Shown here piece by piece: positions 23,096 to 33,621 of a stretch of 64,000 nt of DNA (within the stretch, counting starts at the first letter, position 1; the number at the start of each line of letters is the position of its first letter). The notes below the pieces were generated by a model. That model had not been told where the DNA came from. It searched no databases and saw only the letters and a list, made by a program, of their open reading frames with translations. Source of the stretch: Campanula takesimana (Eukaryota; Streptophyta; Magnoliopsida; Asterales; Campanulaceae); the NCBI GenBank assembly GCA_026119855.1, contig JAOWBW010000764.1, forward strand, positions 248,001 through 312,000, in the 5' to 3' direction. The position numbers and the translations under genes were made by a program.

Positions 23096-23205
23096 CAGTT
23101 ATCCATAATCCCGAAACGGATAAGTGGAACCCCTACAGTTATCCATAATCCCGAAACGGATAAGCGGACTCCTTACAGTTATCCATAGTTCTAAGTTGAA
23201 CATGT
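23096..23205 (+). repeat. Tandem repeat of about 43 bp in LTR B2
   Basis: ACAGTTATCCATAATCCCG followed by AAACGGATAAG occurs twice, and a third diverged unit starts at about 23176. The right LTR is truncated before this point, so conservation within the element cannot be tested. Confidence 0.8.
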
Positions 23206-23864
23206 GGACCCCTTTGCGTTGCTTGATGAAGTAACGTAGGTTATCATGATATACCGATTTTGGGTGCGGTCAGTAGAAACCCGAGCCCTGGGTACAGCAC
23301 GTGCTTAATCCCTAAATGAATTAAAGTAAGTAAAGTAAAGAAAAGTAAAGTTTGTGAAAAATGTTGTGTTTTGGAAACTGCCTCTGAAGTCACGTGTTTT
23401 TCAAGAAATGAATTGTTTTCATCAAGTTAAATGTTTTCAAACTGAGAGTTGTTTGATCATTGAGTTATACTTTCGTTGTGAATTCTTGTCATCGTTCCTT
23501 TCGGTTATCTCCTCTTAGTACCCGAGGAGAATCCATATGAACTTGCTAAGCATTGTTCGCTCATTCCTTTCATTTTATTTCTCTCCAGGTTATAAGTAAG
23601 CAGTTCAAGATTTACAAGGTTCGGCTGCGTAGAGGTTGCCTTTTTAATAAAGTTAGTTAGTGGTTATGTTTCTGTTACGGTTAAGTTTTAGACTTTATTT
23701 TTCTGTTAGTTATCGTTTGAGCTAGTGACCTGTACTAGCCGTTAGAGTTTGAATGTTGGTTAATGTTTGAATTGTGGTTAATTATAACCGTTGGGCATTC
23801 TGATTTTGGGAATTTGTCAAGTTAAGTTATTAATTATTAGTTGGAAAAGTTGGGGTGTTACAGT

Positions 23865-23877
23865 TGGTATCAGAGCC
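23865..23877 (+). other. Primer binding site of gypsy B2
   Basis: TGGTATCAGAGCC two bases after the LTR; tRNA-Met type. Confidence 0.92.
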
Positions 23878-24300
23878 CCGTTTAGGATTACTTGGGAGAC
23901 TCAGACTTAGAAGTTAAGACTATTGGGAGAAGTAGTACTTAACAATGTTGGGCTTTAGAACTCTGATAAGAACAAATTATTTTTGGGAAGCGCTAATTGA
24001 GGAAACCTGCTATTTAGGAAAACTTTCCATTTTGAGAAACTTTCTAAGTTTGGAAACTTTCCTTTTATAGAATCTTGCTATTTTAGGAAAGAACCTAAGA
24101 TAAGATTTCCTCAAGGAATGTAGAGGAATGTAAATGAACACTTTGGGAGTGACACTTGAAGGGTTACACTAGAACGTTATTTTTTAAGTTGCTTATGCAA
24201 TTGATGATAATAGTCATATACCTTTGAGTTATATGGTATTGATAATGGTTTATCCTAAGTGTAAGTTAATGATGGACTTAGAAGAAACCAGAAGATGAAA
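23878..24300 (+). other. Leader of gypsy B2
   Basis: Non-coding. Contains several loose repeats of GAAACTTTCC near 24010-24090. No gene seen. Confidence 0.5.
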
Positions 24301-24870
24301 TTGAGGCAAAGAACAATTAAGAAAGAGTAATTCAGAGATATGCACTCAAGATTCAAAAGTTAACTGAAGACTTAGAAGCTGAAAACACCAGAGTAAGATT
24401 TACACTAGAGGAGCGGATGCAAGATAGGAAAGCATTACTAGACACTTCAAAGAACTGGAAAAACTAAAGGAGACCATGAATCAAAGTGAGAAGTACTATC
24501 ATGAAACCAGAGAAGAAGCTCACCATGGTTTATGAATTGAAAGATTTGAAGAAAACTAGAACTAGAGAATTGGAACCGACAACACTCATAGGTAATGAAG
24601 CGCCAAATGAGGAAGAATTGGTAGATAAAGAGGAAGTAGAGGACGTAGGAATTAACCTGGGGACAAGGAAGTTACCCCAATCATTATTGATGATGATGAA
24701 GATCTGGAACAAGAGATGGCACCGGTTCGTAGGCCCAGAGGTAGGCCAAGAGGTTCTAAGGGAGTTCCAAGGGTGCCAAATGGAAGGCCTAGGGGAAAGC
24801 CTAGGAAGGTGTTCCATGATTGAAAAGTGGGACATAGAGTTTATTCTTATTTATAGTATTGATAGTTAGT
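24301..24870 (+). pseudogene. Gypsy B2 gag N-terminal part, degraded
   Basis: Reading frames interrupted by stops give a Glu/Lys-rich, helix-like stretch (for example EDLEAENTRVRFTLEERMQD before 24430) and then acidic and basic runs; near 24710-24820 another frame gives an Arg/Pro/Gly-rich basic segment. No conserved gag core is visible. It is assigned to gag by position between the primer site and the recognisable gag at 25590. An inserted fragment of unknown origin is possible. Confidence 0.4.
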
Positions 24871-25021
24871 TCTAGTTTAGAGAAAAATACTAGAATTTTT
24901 TGTTTGTTAAATTTTATTCCAAGAAGATCCTCGTAGTAAAAGTTATGATTCATTTAAGCAAATAGCTTTGTTAATTGTCTTAAGTTTTATGATGGGTGAG
25001 CTATTTAGAACAAAGAAGTAC

Positions 25022-25479
25022 TCGTCAAGTGAAAAGACCATGAGTATTAATTGGCTTATTGAAACAGCCAAAGTGAAATTAGTTTTCTTCTAGTGAAATG
25101 ATCGAAACAAGAATAAAGTGACCTATTGAAACGGTCAAGTGCAAAAGTAAATGGCTTATTGAAACGGCCAAGTGTGAATGAAAGTAGGTCTAGTGAATCG
25201 GCCTGATAGTAATAAAGTCTAGTGAAATGTCTTCGCTAAGTAGAGTTGGTCTATTGAAACGACCAGAGATTTAGTAAACCGATCGTTTGTAAAAGTTACG
25301 TCCTTTGGGGGATGGCCTATTTATGTGAAAATATTAAGCATAGTAGCAATGCTTGTGTTGGCATGAGCAATAGTGTTAAATGTGAGAGTTAACCTGGATT
25401 AGGTAAGATTGGTCTAGTAAAGTTGACTAATGAGATAGTGACAGTTTATTGAAGCAACCAGTGGTCTAGTGAATGACCT
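25022..25479 (+). repeat. Hairpin tandem array, about 33-bp period
   Basis: Units start near 25022, 25052, 25086, 25119, 25152, 25186, 25215 and 25247, with weaker ones to 25479. Each has a loop like TATTGAAAC or TAGTGAATC between two 5-base arms. Arms pair perfectly but differ between units: TGGCT/AGCCA at 25052, TGACC/GGTCA at 25119, TGGTC/GACCA at 25247; GGTC/GACC at 25463. Units at 25152 and 25186 pair with one G-U. The array interrupts gag and has no reading frame. Confidence 0.75.
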
Positions 25480-25589
25480 ATAAATTGAATGTTAGTCTGT
25501 GGAGACGATCTATAGTATGAGAGTGCGTGAAAACGTTTCGTATTCATGATACTAATGATGGTATCATATTATCCGGCAAGTGTTCGAAA

Positions 25590-25900
25590 TGCCAGAGTGT
25601 CTGAGTTTATGATGCTAACTCAAGGAAGTACGAAGGTGGACGACTCTACGATTTGTTAGAATTTGGCCATTGATCTTCGATGATGAAGAGCAGAAAGCCC
25701 GAAAGTTTGAATATGGTTTGAACGACCGAATCAGATACAGAATTACTCCGTTAATGCTATCAACCTATGATCAAGCGTTGGATAGGGCAAGGATAGTGCA
25801 GGAAGAAGCAGATAGTTATCGCAGCTGTAAGCGAGAAAATAAGAAAATAATCAACTGAGAAGGAGTCGACTGGATCTAAGGGAAGTTAGAACCGCGATGG
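25590..25900 (+). pseudogene. Gypsy B2 gag core, frameshifted
   Basis: ARVSEFMMLTQGSTKVDD is readable from about 25590, the conserved gag core, then a shift, then 25670-25858 with EEQKARKFEYGLNDRIRYRI and TYDQALDRARIVQEEADSY. The frame ends at a stop at 25858, before the zinc knuckle. In an intact element this builds the particle shell. Confidence 0.8.
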
Positions 25901-26325
25901 GAATAGCAATAAGCGGAAGGCTACTGAGGATCGTGAGAAGGACAGTACTGATAGTAAGTACCCGAGTAAAGGCTATGGAAACCTTAAAGATGGCAAGAAG
26001 AGTGACACTAAAGGGCAAGGTCCTGATGAGAAATGCCAAGTCTGTGACAGAAGACACAAGACTGTTGAATGTTGCGCATTCTATGATAAGTGCTTGCTTA
26101 GCTAAGAAAATGAATTTGATTCCTGAGGAGTTAGAGAGTTCTTTAGTAGAAGATACCCCGACTAAGGAGTCGATCCCAGTTACTTCAGTGTTTCGGAGTT
26201 GTCCTCTAAGGATAGGCGATAGAGAACTCGAGGTTGATCTTATATGTCTGGATCTCAGTGACTTTGACATCATCCTAGGTATGGACTGGTTGGCTGCGTA
26301 TCATGCCAAAGTAGAAAAGAAGTGA
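25901..26325 (+). pseudogene. Gypsy B2 protease region
   Basis: The open frame 25897-26325 ends with SDFDIILGMDWLAAYHAKVEK, the second conserved retropepsin block. The active-site DxG loop is missing from this frame; around 26090 the reading gives only a residual pattern, so there is a deletion or frameshift in the catalytic half. Confidence 0.75.
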
Positions 26326-27262
26326 ATTTTGAATTACCCTCTGGAGAAGGATTCTGTTTTCAAGGGTCGAAACCAAGAGTCCGAACGGGCCTGATTTCTG
26401 TAATGAAGGCTCGTAAACTGTTAAGGAAAGGTTGTGAGGGATTTCTTGCGTATGTTGGTGAGTCAAACAAGAAAGAAGTGACCATCGAATCCCTCTCCAT
26501 AGTAAAAGATTTCAAGGATGTTTTCCCTGTGGATTTGCCAGGAATACCGCCGGATCGAGAAGTGGAGTTTTCGATAGATCTAACACCTGAGACTGCACCG
26601 ATTTCGAGAGCACCATATAGGATGGCTCCGCCGGAACTTAAATAGTTAAAGGAGCAGTTACAAGAACTTTTGGACAAGGGTCTGATTAGACCGAGTGCAT
26701 CACCGTAGGGTGCGCCGGTATTATTTGTAAAGAAGAAGGATGGGTCGATGAGGTTATGCATTGACTATCGGGAGTTAACCGTGTGACAGTTAAGAATAAG
26801 TATCCTTTGCCAAGGATCGATGATTTGTTTGACCAACTCCAAGGTGCATGCTATTTCTCTAAGATTGATCTGGGTTCTGGTTACCATCAATTAAGAGTGA
26901 AAAAGGAAGATGTGGCAAAGACGGCTTTTAGGACAAGGTATGGACACTACGAGTTCTTTGTAATGCCGTTTGGGCTGACAAATGCGCCTGCTGTGTTCAT
27001 GGAGCTTATGAATAGAGTATTTCAAGAGTACTTAGACAAGTGTGTAATAGTATTCATCGTCGACATCTTGGTGTACTCTAAGTCAAAAGAGGAGCATGAA
27101 GAACATTTGAAATTAGTATTGCAAATTCTGAAAGAACAAAAGTTGTATGTCAAGTTTAAGAAGTGTGAGTTCTGGCTTGAGGAAGTGGCGTTCTTGGGAC
27201 ATGTGGTATCTAATAATGGGATAGCAGTTGACCCTGTGAAAATCGAGGCTATAGTGAATTGA
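26322..27262 (+). pseudogene. Gypsy B2 reverse transcriptase, stops and active-site change
   Basis: 26322-26645 has DFKDVFPVDLPGIPPDREVE and APISRAPYRMAPPELK, ended by a stop at 26643. A second in-frame stop replaces the W of the SPWGAPV block (26707). 26783-27262 resumes KNKYPLPRIDDLFDQLQG, FSKIDLGSGYHQLR, PFGLTNAPAVFMELMNRVF and VFIVDILVYS. The family box is FIDDIL; here the first catalytic aspartate is V. The frame ends at a stop at 27262, so the enzyme is inactive. Confidence 0.9.
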
Positions 27263-27840
27263 GAGAGACCAACTTATGTTAGCGAAATAAGGAGCTTCTT
27301 GGGTTTAGCGGGTTATTACCGTAGGTTCGTGGAAGGATTTTCGAAGTTATCTCTACCATTGACTAAGTTAACCACGAAAAGGACAAAGTTTGTATGGTCG
27401 AACGAATGCGAGAAGAACTTTCAAGAATTGAAAAGGCGATTGGTGTCTGTGCCTATTCTTACTGTACCAACAAACAAGGATGGTTTTGTAATTTATAGTG
27501 ATGCTTCATTAAAAGGTCTGGGTTGTGTGTTGATGCAGAACGATAAGGTGATAGCTTATGCGTCTAGGCAACTCAAGAACCATGAGAAGAACTATCCTAT
27601 CCATGATTGGAGTTAGCGGCCGTGGTGTTTGCATTGAAGATTTGGAGACATTATTTGTATGGGGTACGATGTGAGATTTACACCGACCATAAGAATCTTA
27701 AATATATTTTCACCCAGAAAGAGTTGAATATGAGGTAGAGAAGATGGCTCGAATTATTTAAGGATTATGATTGCAAAATTCTGTATCATCCTGGAAAATC
27801 CAATAAAGTGGCGGATGCGTTAAGTAGAAAGAACCATGTA
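27263..27840 (+). pseudogene. Gypsy B2 RNase H, frameshifted
   Basis: 27299-27616 contains GLAGYYRRFVEGFSKL, VIYSDASLKGLGCVL and KVIAYASRQLKNHEKNYPIH. A frameshift near 27610 breaks the helix region (AVVFALKIWRHYLYG is readable in another frame). The end, SNKVADALSRKNH, is in the frame of 27808. A stop at about 27737 interrupts it as well. Confidence 0.85.
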
Positions 27841-29069
27841 TCGTTAGCGGCTATGTTTTCTAAGGGGGTAAGTAACTTGGGAACTAGTGAAATAGTAAAA
27901 CTGGAAGTTAGAGTTAAAGGTTATTTGGCTCAGATGAGTGTTCAACCAACATTGTTGGTGAGAATCAAGGAAGCTCAGAATGTGGATGAGGAGTTAACAA
28001 TAATCCACAAGACCATAAGTAAAAAGGGAATGAAAGATTTCTGTGTTAGTGATGACGGGATTATGAGGTATCAATCGAGGATTTAGGTGCCTAATGATGA
28101 AAGTATTAAGAGGGAAATTCTTGAGGAAGCTCACTGTTCAAGGTTTTCGATTCATCCTGGGAGTACTAAGATGTACAGAGATTTAAAGGAATCCTTTTTG
28201 TGGAATAATATGAAGAGTGAGATAGCAGAATTCGTGTCCAAGTGTTTGTATGTCAGCAAGTGAAAAGTGAACACCAGAAACCCGCGGGATTATTACAATC
28301 GCTACCTATTCCAGAGTGGAAGTGGGAGCACATCACGATGGAATTGGTGATTGGACTTCCTAGGACGTTGAGAGGTCATAATGCAATTTGGGTTATAGTG
28401 GATAGGCTCACTAAATCGGCTCACTTTCTAGCAATCAAGGTGATTGATTCGTTGGAGAAGTTAGCTAAGTTGTACGTGGATGAGATCGTGAGGTTACATG
28501 GGATACCGGTCTCTATAGTGTCAGACCGAGATGCGAGGTTCACATCAAATTTCTGGAAGAGTTTATAGAAAGCGTTAGGGACGGAGTTAACTATGAGTAC
28601 AACATTTCACCCTCAGACAGACGGACAGTCAGAAAGGACTATTCAAACTCTCGAAGACCTATTGAGAGCAACGTCGTTAGATTGGCAAGGAGCGTGGGAT
28701 GATCATCTACCACTAGTGGAAATTGCCTACAACAACAGTTACCACTCTAGTATTAGAATGGCACCGTATGAAGCTCTGTACGGGCGGAAATGTAGATCAC
28801 CTGCGTGTTGGGACGAAGTAGGTGAGAGAAAATTAACTGGACCCGAGATTGTTCAAGTCACAGCGGATAAAGTTCAACAGATTCGCAAGTGGTTGTTAAC
28901 TGCGCAGAGTAGGCAGAAATCGTATGCGGATAATCGAAGACGCGATCTGGAGTTCCAAATAGGAGATCACTTATTTTTGAAGATCTCTCCGACAAAAGGG
29001 GTCATGCGATTTGGCATTCGTGGGAAGTTAAGTCCTAGATATGTGGGACCGTTCGAAGTTCTAGAATGA
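27841..29069 (+). pseudogene. Gypsy B2 integrase, interrupted
   Basis: 27808-28086 is the linker before the zinc region. HPGSTKMYRDLKESF with FVSKC follows after a stop at 28084. 28242-28568 has VCQQVKSEHQKPAG, WEHITMELVIGLPR (family: TMDFV; here D is E) and DRDARFTSNFWKSL, then a stop at 28566. 28593-29069 has FHPQTDGQSERTIQTLEDLL, AYNNSYHSSIRMAPYEALYG and KSYADNRRRDLEFQIGD. The catalytic glutamate is visible, but the first aspartate is replaced and three stops interrupt the domain. Confidence 0.88.
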
Positions 29070-29381
29070 ATAGGAGCAGTAGCCTATAGGTTGGCTTTGC
29101 CTCCTGTACTGGCGGGTGTGCACAATGTGTTTCACGTGTCGATGTTAAGGAAGTATGCAGCTGACCCGAGCCACGTCATAGAATACAAACAGTTACGTTT
29201 TCGTGAAGACTTGAGTTATGATGAGAAGCCAGTAAAGATTGTCGACCGTAAAGACCAAGTTTTGCGGAAGCGAGTGATTCCGTACGTAAAAGTGCAGTGG
29301 AGCAATCACACGGAAAGAGAAGCCACGTGGGAGCTCGAAAGTGAAATGCGTGATATGTATCCCGCTTTGTTTGATGTTTAA
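29070..29381 (+). pseudogene. Gypsy B2 chromodomain tail
   Basis: AYRLALPPVLAGVHNVFHVS, LSYDEKPVKIVDRK and YVKVQWSNHTEREATWELE precede the final stop. It is the same tail type as in B1. A stop at 29067 separates it from the integrase. Confidence 0.85.
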
Positions 29382-29410
29382 GGTACGTTTAGTTTGGAGG
29401 ACCAAACTCT

Positions 29411-29425
29411 TTTAAGGGGTAAGAA
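29411..29425 (+). other. Polypurine tract of gypsy B2
   Basis: TTTAAGGGGTAAGAA directly precedes the LTR start. Confidence 0.8.
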
Positions 29426-30630
29426 TGTAATAACCCGAAATTACCCTTTATATTTTATTATTTTAAAGCTCTTAATGATTAATTGGGCCGAACTTTTAAT
29501 AAAAGTTAGTTTAGTTATTGGGTCAAATAGAAAGCCCAATTCTTTAACTAAGGGGATTAGGAGTCCTTTTTATTAGGGATTTAGGGAAAACCCTATTAAA
29601 ACAAATACCCTTTCTTAAATCCCTAGCATTATTCTATACCGCAAAGAAAGAAAAAAAAAAAAACGGGAGAGAGAGTCGAGAGAGGGCGGCGGACCAGAGA
29701 AGCCGCATAGAGAGAGAAGAATGATCGGAGAAGAAAGGAGAAAGAGGAGAGGCGGTCGCGTTCATCGGAGGTAATCGAACTCATAATCTCTATTTTCTCC
29801 ATCTTTCGATTCATCCATAATCATCAATAAATGATTGTTTTGGAACCCTATCAGTCACAATGTTTGAACTAGGATTTGGGTTTGGATTTAATAAGGAGGA
29901 AGATGAAATGTGTGTGTGTTCGAGGTGCAGTGTGTGCTTCCTGGTTTGTGTGTGCGTGTACTGGGTGTGTACTGTGTGTGTGTGTTCTGCGTGTTAGTGT
30001 GTGTGTGTATGATATGAGTGTGTGTGTGTGTATGTGTCTATACAATGTGTGTGTGTGTTGAAGGTGTTTTAGTGTGTGTGGGTGCATCTGAGTGGTGGGT
30101 GTACCAGAGTGTGTGTGTATCAGAGTGGTGGGTGTGTCTGTCAGTAGGTGTACTCAGTAAGTGTGTGCAGAAAGTGTGAAATCAGTGTGTGTAATTCGTA
30201 TAGTGAAATTGAGAGTTGGGGATTGACTAATAAAAACCCTAGGGGTGTTGTAGTCATTCTTAAAGTTATTGGTTAACTAGGAAAGAGGTTATAGATGACT
30301 AAACCATGGGGTTAATCGAGTAAAAAAAAGTAAATTGGGACGGAAGTAAAATAGTATTTTTCGCATGTCTAAGGCTAGACTATTTCATGTTTGTAGATTG
30401 TCCAAGCGGAGTAAAGCGAGCTAGTTAAACGCAAGGCTAAGGTAAGGGATTACGCTCTTAGTTGTGTATTGATTCTTAATCCTTTGTTAGGATTCCCAAT
30501 CTTTGTTTTTATAAAGTAAACTATCTGTGTGGCTAGATAGTCTTTTAATAACTATTCCGTTCTGCGAATTGTTCCGTCTTTTGTTATCCACTCTATTGAT
30601 ATTGTTATTGTTCAATAGGGGTATCATGTG
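29426..30630 (+). repeat. 3' LTR of gypsy B2, truncated
   Basis: Starts TGTAATAACCCG, runs parallel to the 5' LTR including the TG-rich tract, and stops at GTATCATGTG where unrelated sequence begins. The U5-side part present in the left copy (22966-23862) is missing. Confidence 0.88.
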
Positions 30631-30856
30631 TTCGATCTATTAATTTTCATCGTCCTCTTCAATCTTCAACGTGTGCGGTGTGCGTGTTCCTCTAGGTTCC
30701 CTCTATTAATTTTCACTTTTCTGTCTTGTACTTGTACTAAAGCTTGAAGCCTTGAATTCCATAGTGCCATTATTGCTCTATTTGATTTTACTTTTGGATA
30801 AATTTTAGTAGATTACAATTTTAATCATTTTTTCTTTTGCTTTGTTCATTTCAGAA

Positions 30857-31232
30857 ATGGCATCTAGCTCGGTTAATCGGAGTATCAATGTTGATGACAA
30901 TGAAGCTGAGGACATAGAAATCACTGAAGCTACTCAAAACTAGTGAGCAACCTAAGGTTGAGTCGGGTAAAAGAGGTAAAGAATATTCTGAGGTATGGAA
31001 TTATTTTAAGAAACACTTTGATAACCTAGATAAAATTGCAAGGGCCAAATGTATAGCGTGTGGCCAAGAGTACAAGTGTCGTGGGAAAGGATATGTGACT
31101 TCACATTTGAAGCGTCATCTTCCAATATGTCCCAAGATTAAGTACAATGACTTAGGATATGAACACTTGTTTCACTGGTCATGTCTTGTTTATGCAGTAC
31201 TTTTAAGCCTAAAATATAGTAATGACAAGTGA
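30857..31232 (+). pseudogene. hAT transposase BED zinc-finger relic
   Basis: ATG at 30857 opens an acidic leader that ends at a stop at 30941. Homology goes on one frame over with KEYSEVWNYFKKHF, then KCIACGQEYKC and TSHLKRHLPICPK, a complete BED-type finger (aromatic W/F, C-x2-C, H-x4-H-x4-C). BED fingers of plant hAT transposases bind transposon ends. After the finger only about 30 unrelated residues follow to the stop at 31230; the catalytic RNase H-like core and dimerisation domain are missing. A GT-rich sequence and TTTCAG just before the ATG suggest an intron end. It could also be a hAT-derived host gene fragment. Confidence 0.8.
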
Positions 31233-31637
31233 GAAGATCATTTCAGGACAGAGTATAAACTAACGAGGAACTTGATTGGGTAAAAGTCTAAATTTTGAAG
31301 GAGTTAGAGTTGAAGTCAAAGTACTCAAGGAAAAGAAAAGAAGGGAGACCAAAGTCACGGAGGAGCATTCTAGAAGGCATATGGCCGCTTAGTTCAGTCG
31401 CATAGAGGACTGGAAGCTATATGCGGCCGCATAGCCCTGGAGCCAACATTATTAATTTCCTATTCTACTCGGGATAATGGCTCAAAATAAGTTGAAGGCT
31501 TTTGTGCAAACCCAATATAAACATGGATGGCGGCCACAAACAATGTATGCTTGTGGAGAAAGCTAGGATATACAAGAGAGCCAACATGAACACTCCTACA
31601 ACCTGGTCATGACCGAGAGGTGTGTGTTCTTTTTAGA

Positions 31638-31640
<3 letters not shown>
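31233..31640. other. Unassigned stretch with GCGGCCGC sites
   Basis: Contains ATATGCGGCCGCATAG and two weaker relatives (31378-31435), then a TATA-like AATATAAACATGG near 31514. It resembles part of an LTR promoter, but no LTR ends were found and the site spacing does not follow the 22-bp rule. Confidence 0.4.

Positions 31641-31684
<44 letters not shown>
31641..31684. repeat. TA microsatellite
   Basis: 22 uninterrupted TA units. Confidence 0.97.
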
Positions 31685-31687
<3 letters not shown>

Positions 31688-32260
31688 AATCAAACCCAAG
31701 AGATAGCAGATAATAATGAACGCAAATAAAAAAGAACACAGATTTTACGTGATTCACCAACAACCTATTGGCTATTTCCACGGGCAAAAGGAAACATATA
31801 TTATTAATATGGCCGGAGAAACAATTACAAGAAGATGATCACACTAATCTATGTTTGCATGAATTTTGATCACAAAATTCCTAGCTATGCAAAACCCTAG
31901 ATCTAGAATTATTGATCTCCCTCTCTCTCTTTCAATGGCAATCACCGTGGTGGCTACTAATTTTACAACTAGTATTTATAGTGCTAGAGACCTAAACCAG
32001 AAGACAGAAGGAGTCCTTAATTAAATCCCAGAAGGACTTAATTACTTTCCGCACATGCCAGAAATCACGCCAAGCCTGGAATTGCATGGTCCGGTTGGAC
32101 CCAAAACACTACCCGGCCGGATCTTGAGTTTACCAAAAAACCAACTTTCTGACGTAGCTTGGTCCGGCAGGGTCAAGGACCTAGTCCCGCCGGATCTCCC
32201 CTATTTGTGCAATTCTTCTTTGTCTTCTCAAAACTTGACTTTCAAAGTCATACTCTAACA
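31685..32260 (-). repeat. 3' LTR of copia C
   Basis: The right end ACTCTAACA abuts the purine tract. The left end is uncertain because of the TA microsatellite. CACGGGCAAAAGG and the TTTACGTG-ATTCACC wording are typical of copia LTR ends. A TATA box (ATTTATAG on plus, 31973-31982) lies about 105 bp downstream of the cassette on the element strand. Confidence 0.7.
32088..32196. promoter_or_regulatory. Cassette in LTR C
   Basis: Four GGTCCGG-type sites; comparable core bases fall at 32091, 32113, 32164 and 32186 (22, 51, 22). The first reads GGTCCGGTTGGACC. Same architecture as in LTR A, different motif. Confidence 0.65.
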
Positions 32261-32582
32261 ATCTCCACCTTGACGTTGAATATCCTTTCTAATAATTCAG
32301 ATGCACGAACTACTGATATAGACTCCACCTTGAGCTACATCCCTCGTACCAAAAACAAATTTCTCCATCTTTGTGTTCAGTCTGTATTTCGTCAAAGACA
32401 CTAGATTTATCCTCCGAACAACCAGATTTTTCGCTAGCCTCAGATGTATCTTCTAGACACTCAGAATTTGCCTCACCATACAAACAACTTTGTCCTCTGG
32501 ACAATCAAATATTTTGCATGCATGTATCTTACGGACACCCAGACGTGCACCAACGGGCACTCAGAATCGCCTCAACGGGCAA
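32261..32582 (-). other. Purine tract and non-coding 3' region of copia C
   Basis: The minus strand reads GTCAAGGTGGAGAT next to the LTR (polypurine tract). The remainder has short repeats around CACTCAGAAT and GACA, with no coding similarity. Confidence 0.65.
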
Positions 32583-32942
32583 CTAACAGTCATTCAGATG
32601 TGGCCCATGCAGTCGACATTGGATCTTGGCAACCATGATAGATAAAACTGGTGTGTGGTGATCTTCTAGCCTTGGCTTCCCCAGTTCACTCCCGTCCACC
32701 TTCTTGTCAACACCTTCACCCATCTCAGAACCTTGGAGGATATACAAGGAACCTTTTCTCTCGCCCTTCAAAATCACATCTGAACCTATGTAGACATCCA
32801 GAACTCCACCTTCACCTTTGAAACTGTATCCCTTCTTGTCCAACCGACTAAGCGATATCAGATTCTTTGCTACTTGTGGAACATGTCTCACCTTGTTTAA
32901 TGTAAGAAATTTATCATCCAAAGTTCTCACCTTTACGGAGCT
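32583..32942 (-). pseudogene. Copia C pre-integrase region
   Basis: Minus-strand translation has VRTLDDKFLTLNKVRHVPQV and KNLISLSRLDKKGY, the conserved region between protease and integrase in copia polyproteins, then GSLYILQG. It directly continues the protease at 36034-36242 once the intervening solo LTR is removed (GMGS joined to VKVRTL). It ends before the LWHxRLGH zinc region. Confidence 0.85.
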
Positions 32943-33277
32943 TGATGGATGTGTTTCTACTCATCTAAATTATATACTTCTATGACTTATTAAATGCTCA
33001 ACTTTGGGTGTTTTTATGGTTTTTGAAGTGTTTATGAGAATAGGGAAGGAGCGAAAGAATGTACGGATTCATGTACGTTAAAGTGTGAAAAGGGATGATA
33101 AAGAACGAATCAGAAAATAAAGATTAAGAGATGTGACCTCTAAGAAATCAAGTCCATTGGATAGTAATCGAAAAAATATTTTCAACGATAGTTTACACGT
33201 CCAAATCGGAGTTTGTATGAGGAAGTTATGTCCTTCGGAAGTTTGCGCGACAAAAGTACAACAGCAGAACAAGACCA

Positions 33278-33362
33278 GCGCCCGCCTGCTATTTGGGCAG
33301 AAAATACAGTAGCAAAAACCCAAGTAAGCGCCCAACTGCTCTAGGGTAAGTGCCCGCTTGAC
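33278..33362. promoter_or_regulatory. Partial cassette in the solo LTR
   Basis: GCGCCC-type sites start at 33278, 33328 and 33350 (50, 22), as if site 1 of four were lost. About 250 bp upstream of the TATA box. Confidence 0.5.
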
Positions 33363-33621
33363 CATAGACTTTAGGGGAATTTCCCAGGGACTTTTGGGGA
33401 GTTTCCAAAATATTGTGGGCTTTTCTGTAATTTCCAAAATTCCACAGGCTTTTATGGAATTTTTGTAGGATCTTTGGGGTATTTTTGGAGGAATTTTCAG
33501 GAATGATGAAAATCCCAGGGGCTCATGGGGAAATTCCGGCCATCAACTTTATTTATCATTTTTCAACAAGGAATCCTAATGTTTTTCCTATTTTTACACC
33601 TCCTTAGCTCTAGTATAAATA

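Larger units (their letters stand above)
21852..23862 (+). repeat. 5' LTR of gypsy B2, left end in gap
   Basis: Matches 29516-30630 closely and continues about 900 bp further, ending GGGGTGTTACA before the primer site. By comparison with the right copy about 90 bp are missing into the gap. It includes a TG-rich tract (22230-22530) and a tandem repeat (23096-23205). Confidence 0.9.
21852..30630 (+). mobile_element. Chromodomain gypsy B2 (Tekay/Del type), plus strand
   Basis: 5' LTR (partial), primer site, gag, protease, reverse transcriptase, RNase H, integrase, chromodomain, purine tract and 3' LTR (partial) follow in order. Premature stops and frameshifts occur in most domains and a catalytic reverse transcriptase aspartate is replaced. 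The left end is in the gap; the right LTR breaks off at 30630, so no target duplication can be read. Confidence 0.9.

Noticed and set aside
24530..24835. 101-codon minus-strand frame opposite gag of B2
   Set aside because: Shadow of an acidic/basic plus-strand reading; no conserved pattern.
25022..25479. CRISPR-like array, because of the 33-bp period
   Set aside because: There are no constant repeats separated by unique spacers. The conserved part is a 9-base loop and the locus is in a plant gypsy element.
29869..30087. His/Thr-rich and Cys/Val-rich open frames over the TG-rich tract
   Set aside because: They are translations of a simple repeat within an LTR, and appear on both strands.
31378..31435. 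Three GCGGCCGC-like sites as another 22-bp cassette
   Set aside because: Core steps are about 13 and 29 bp, so they do not fit the spacing rule.
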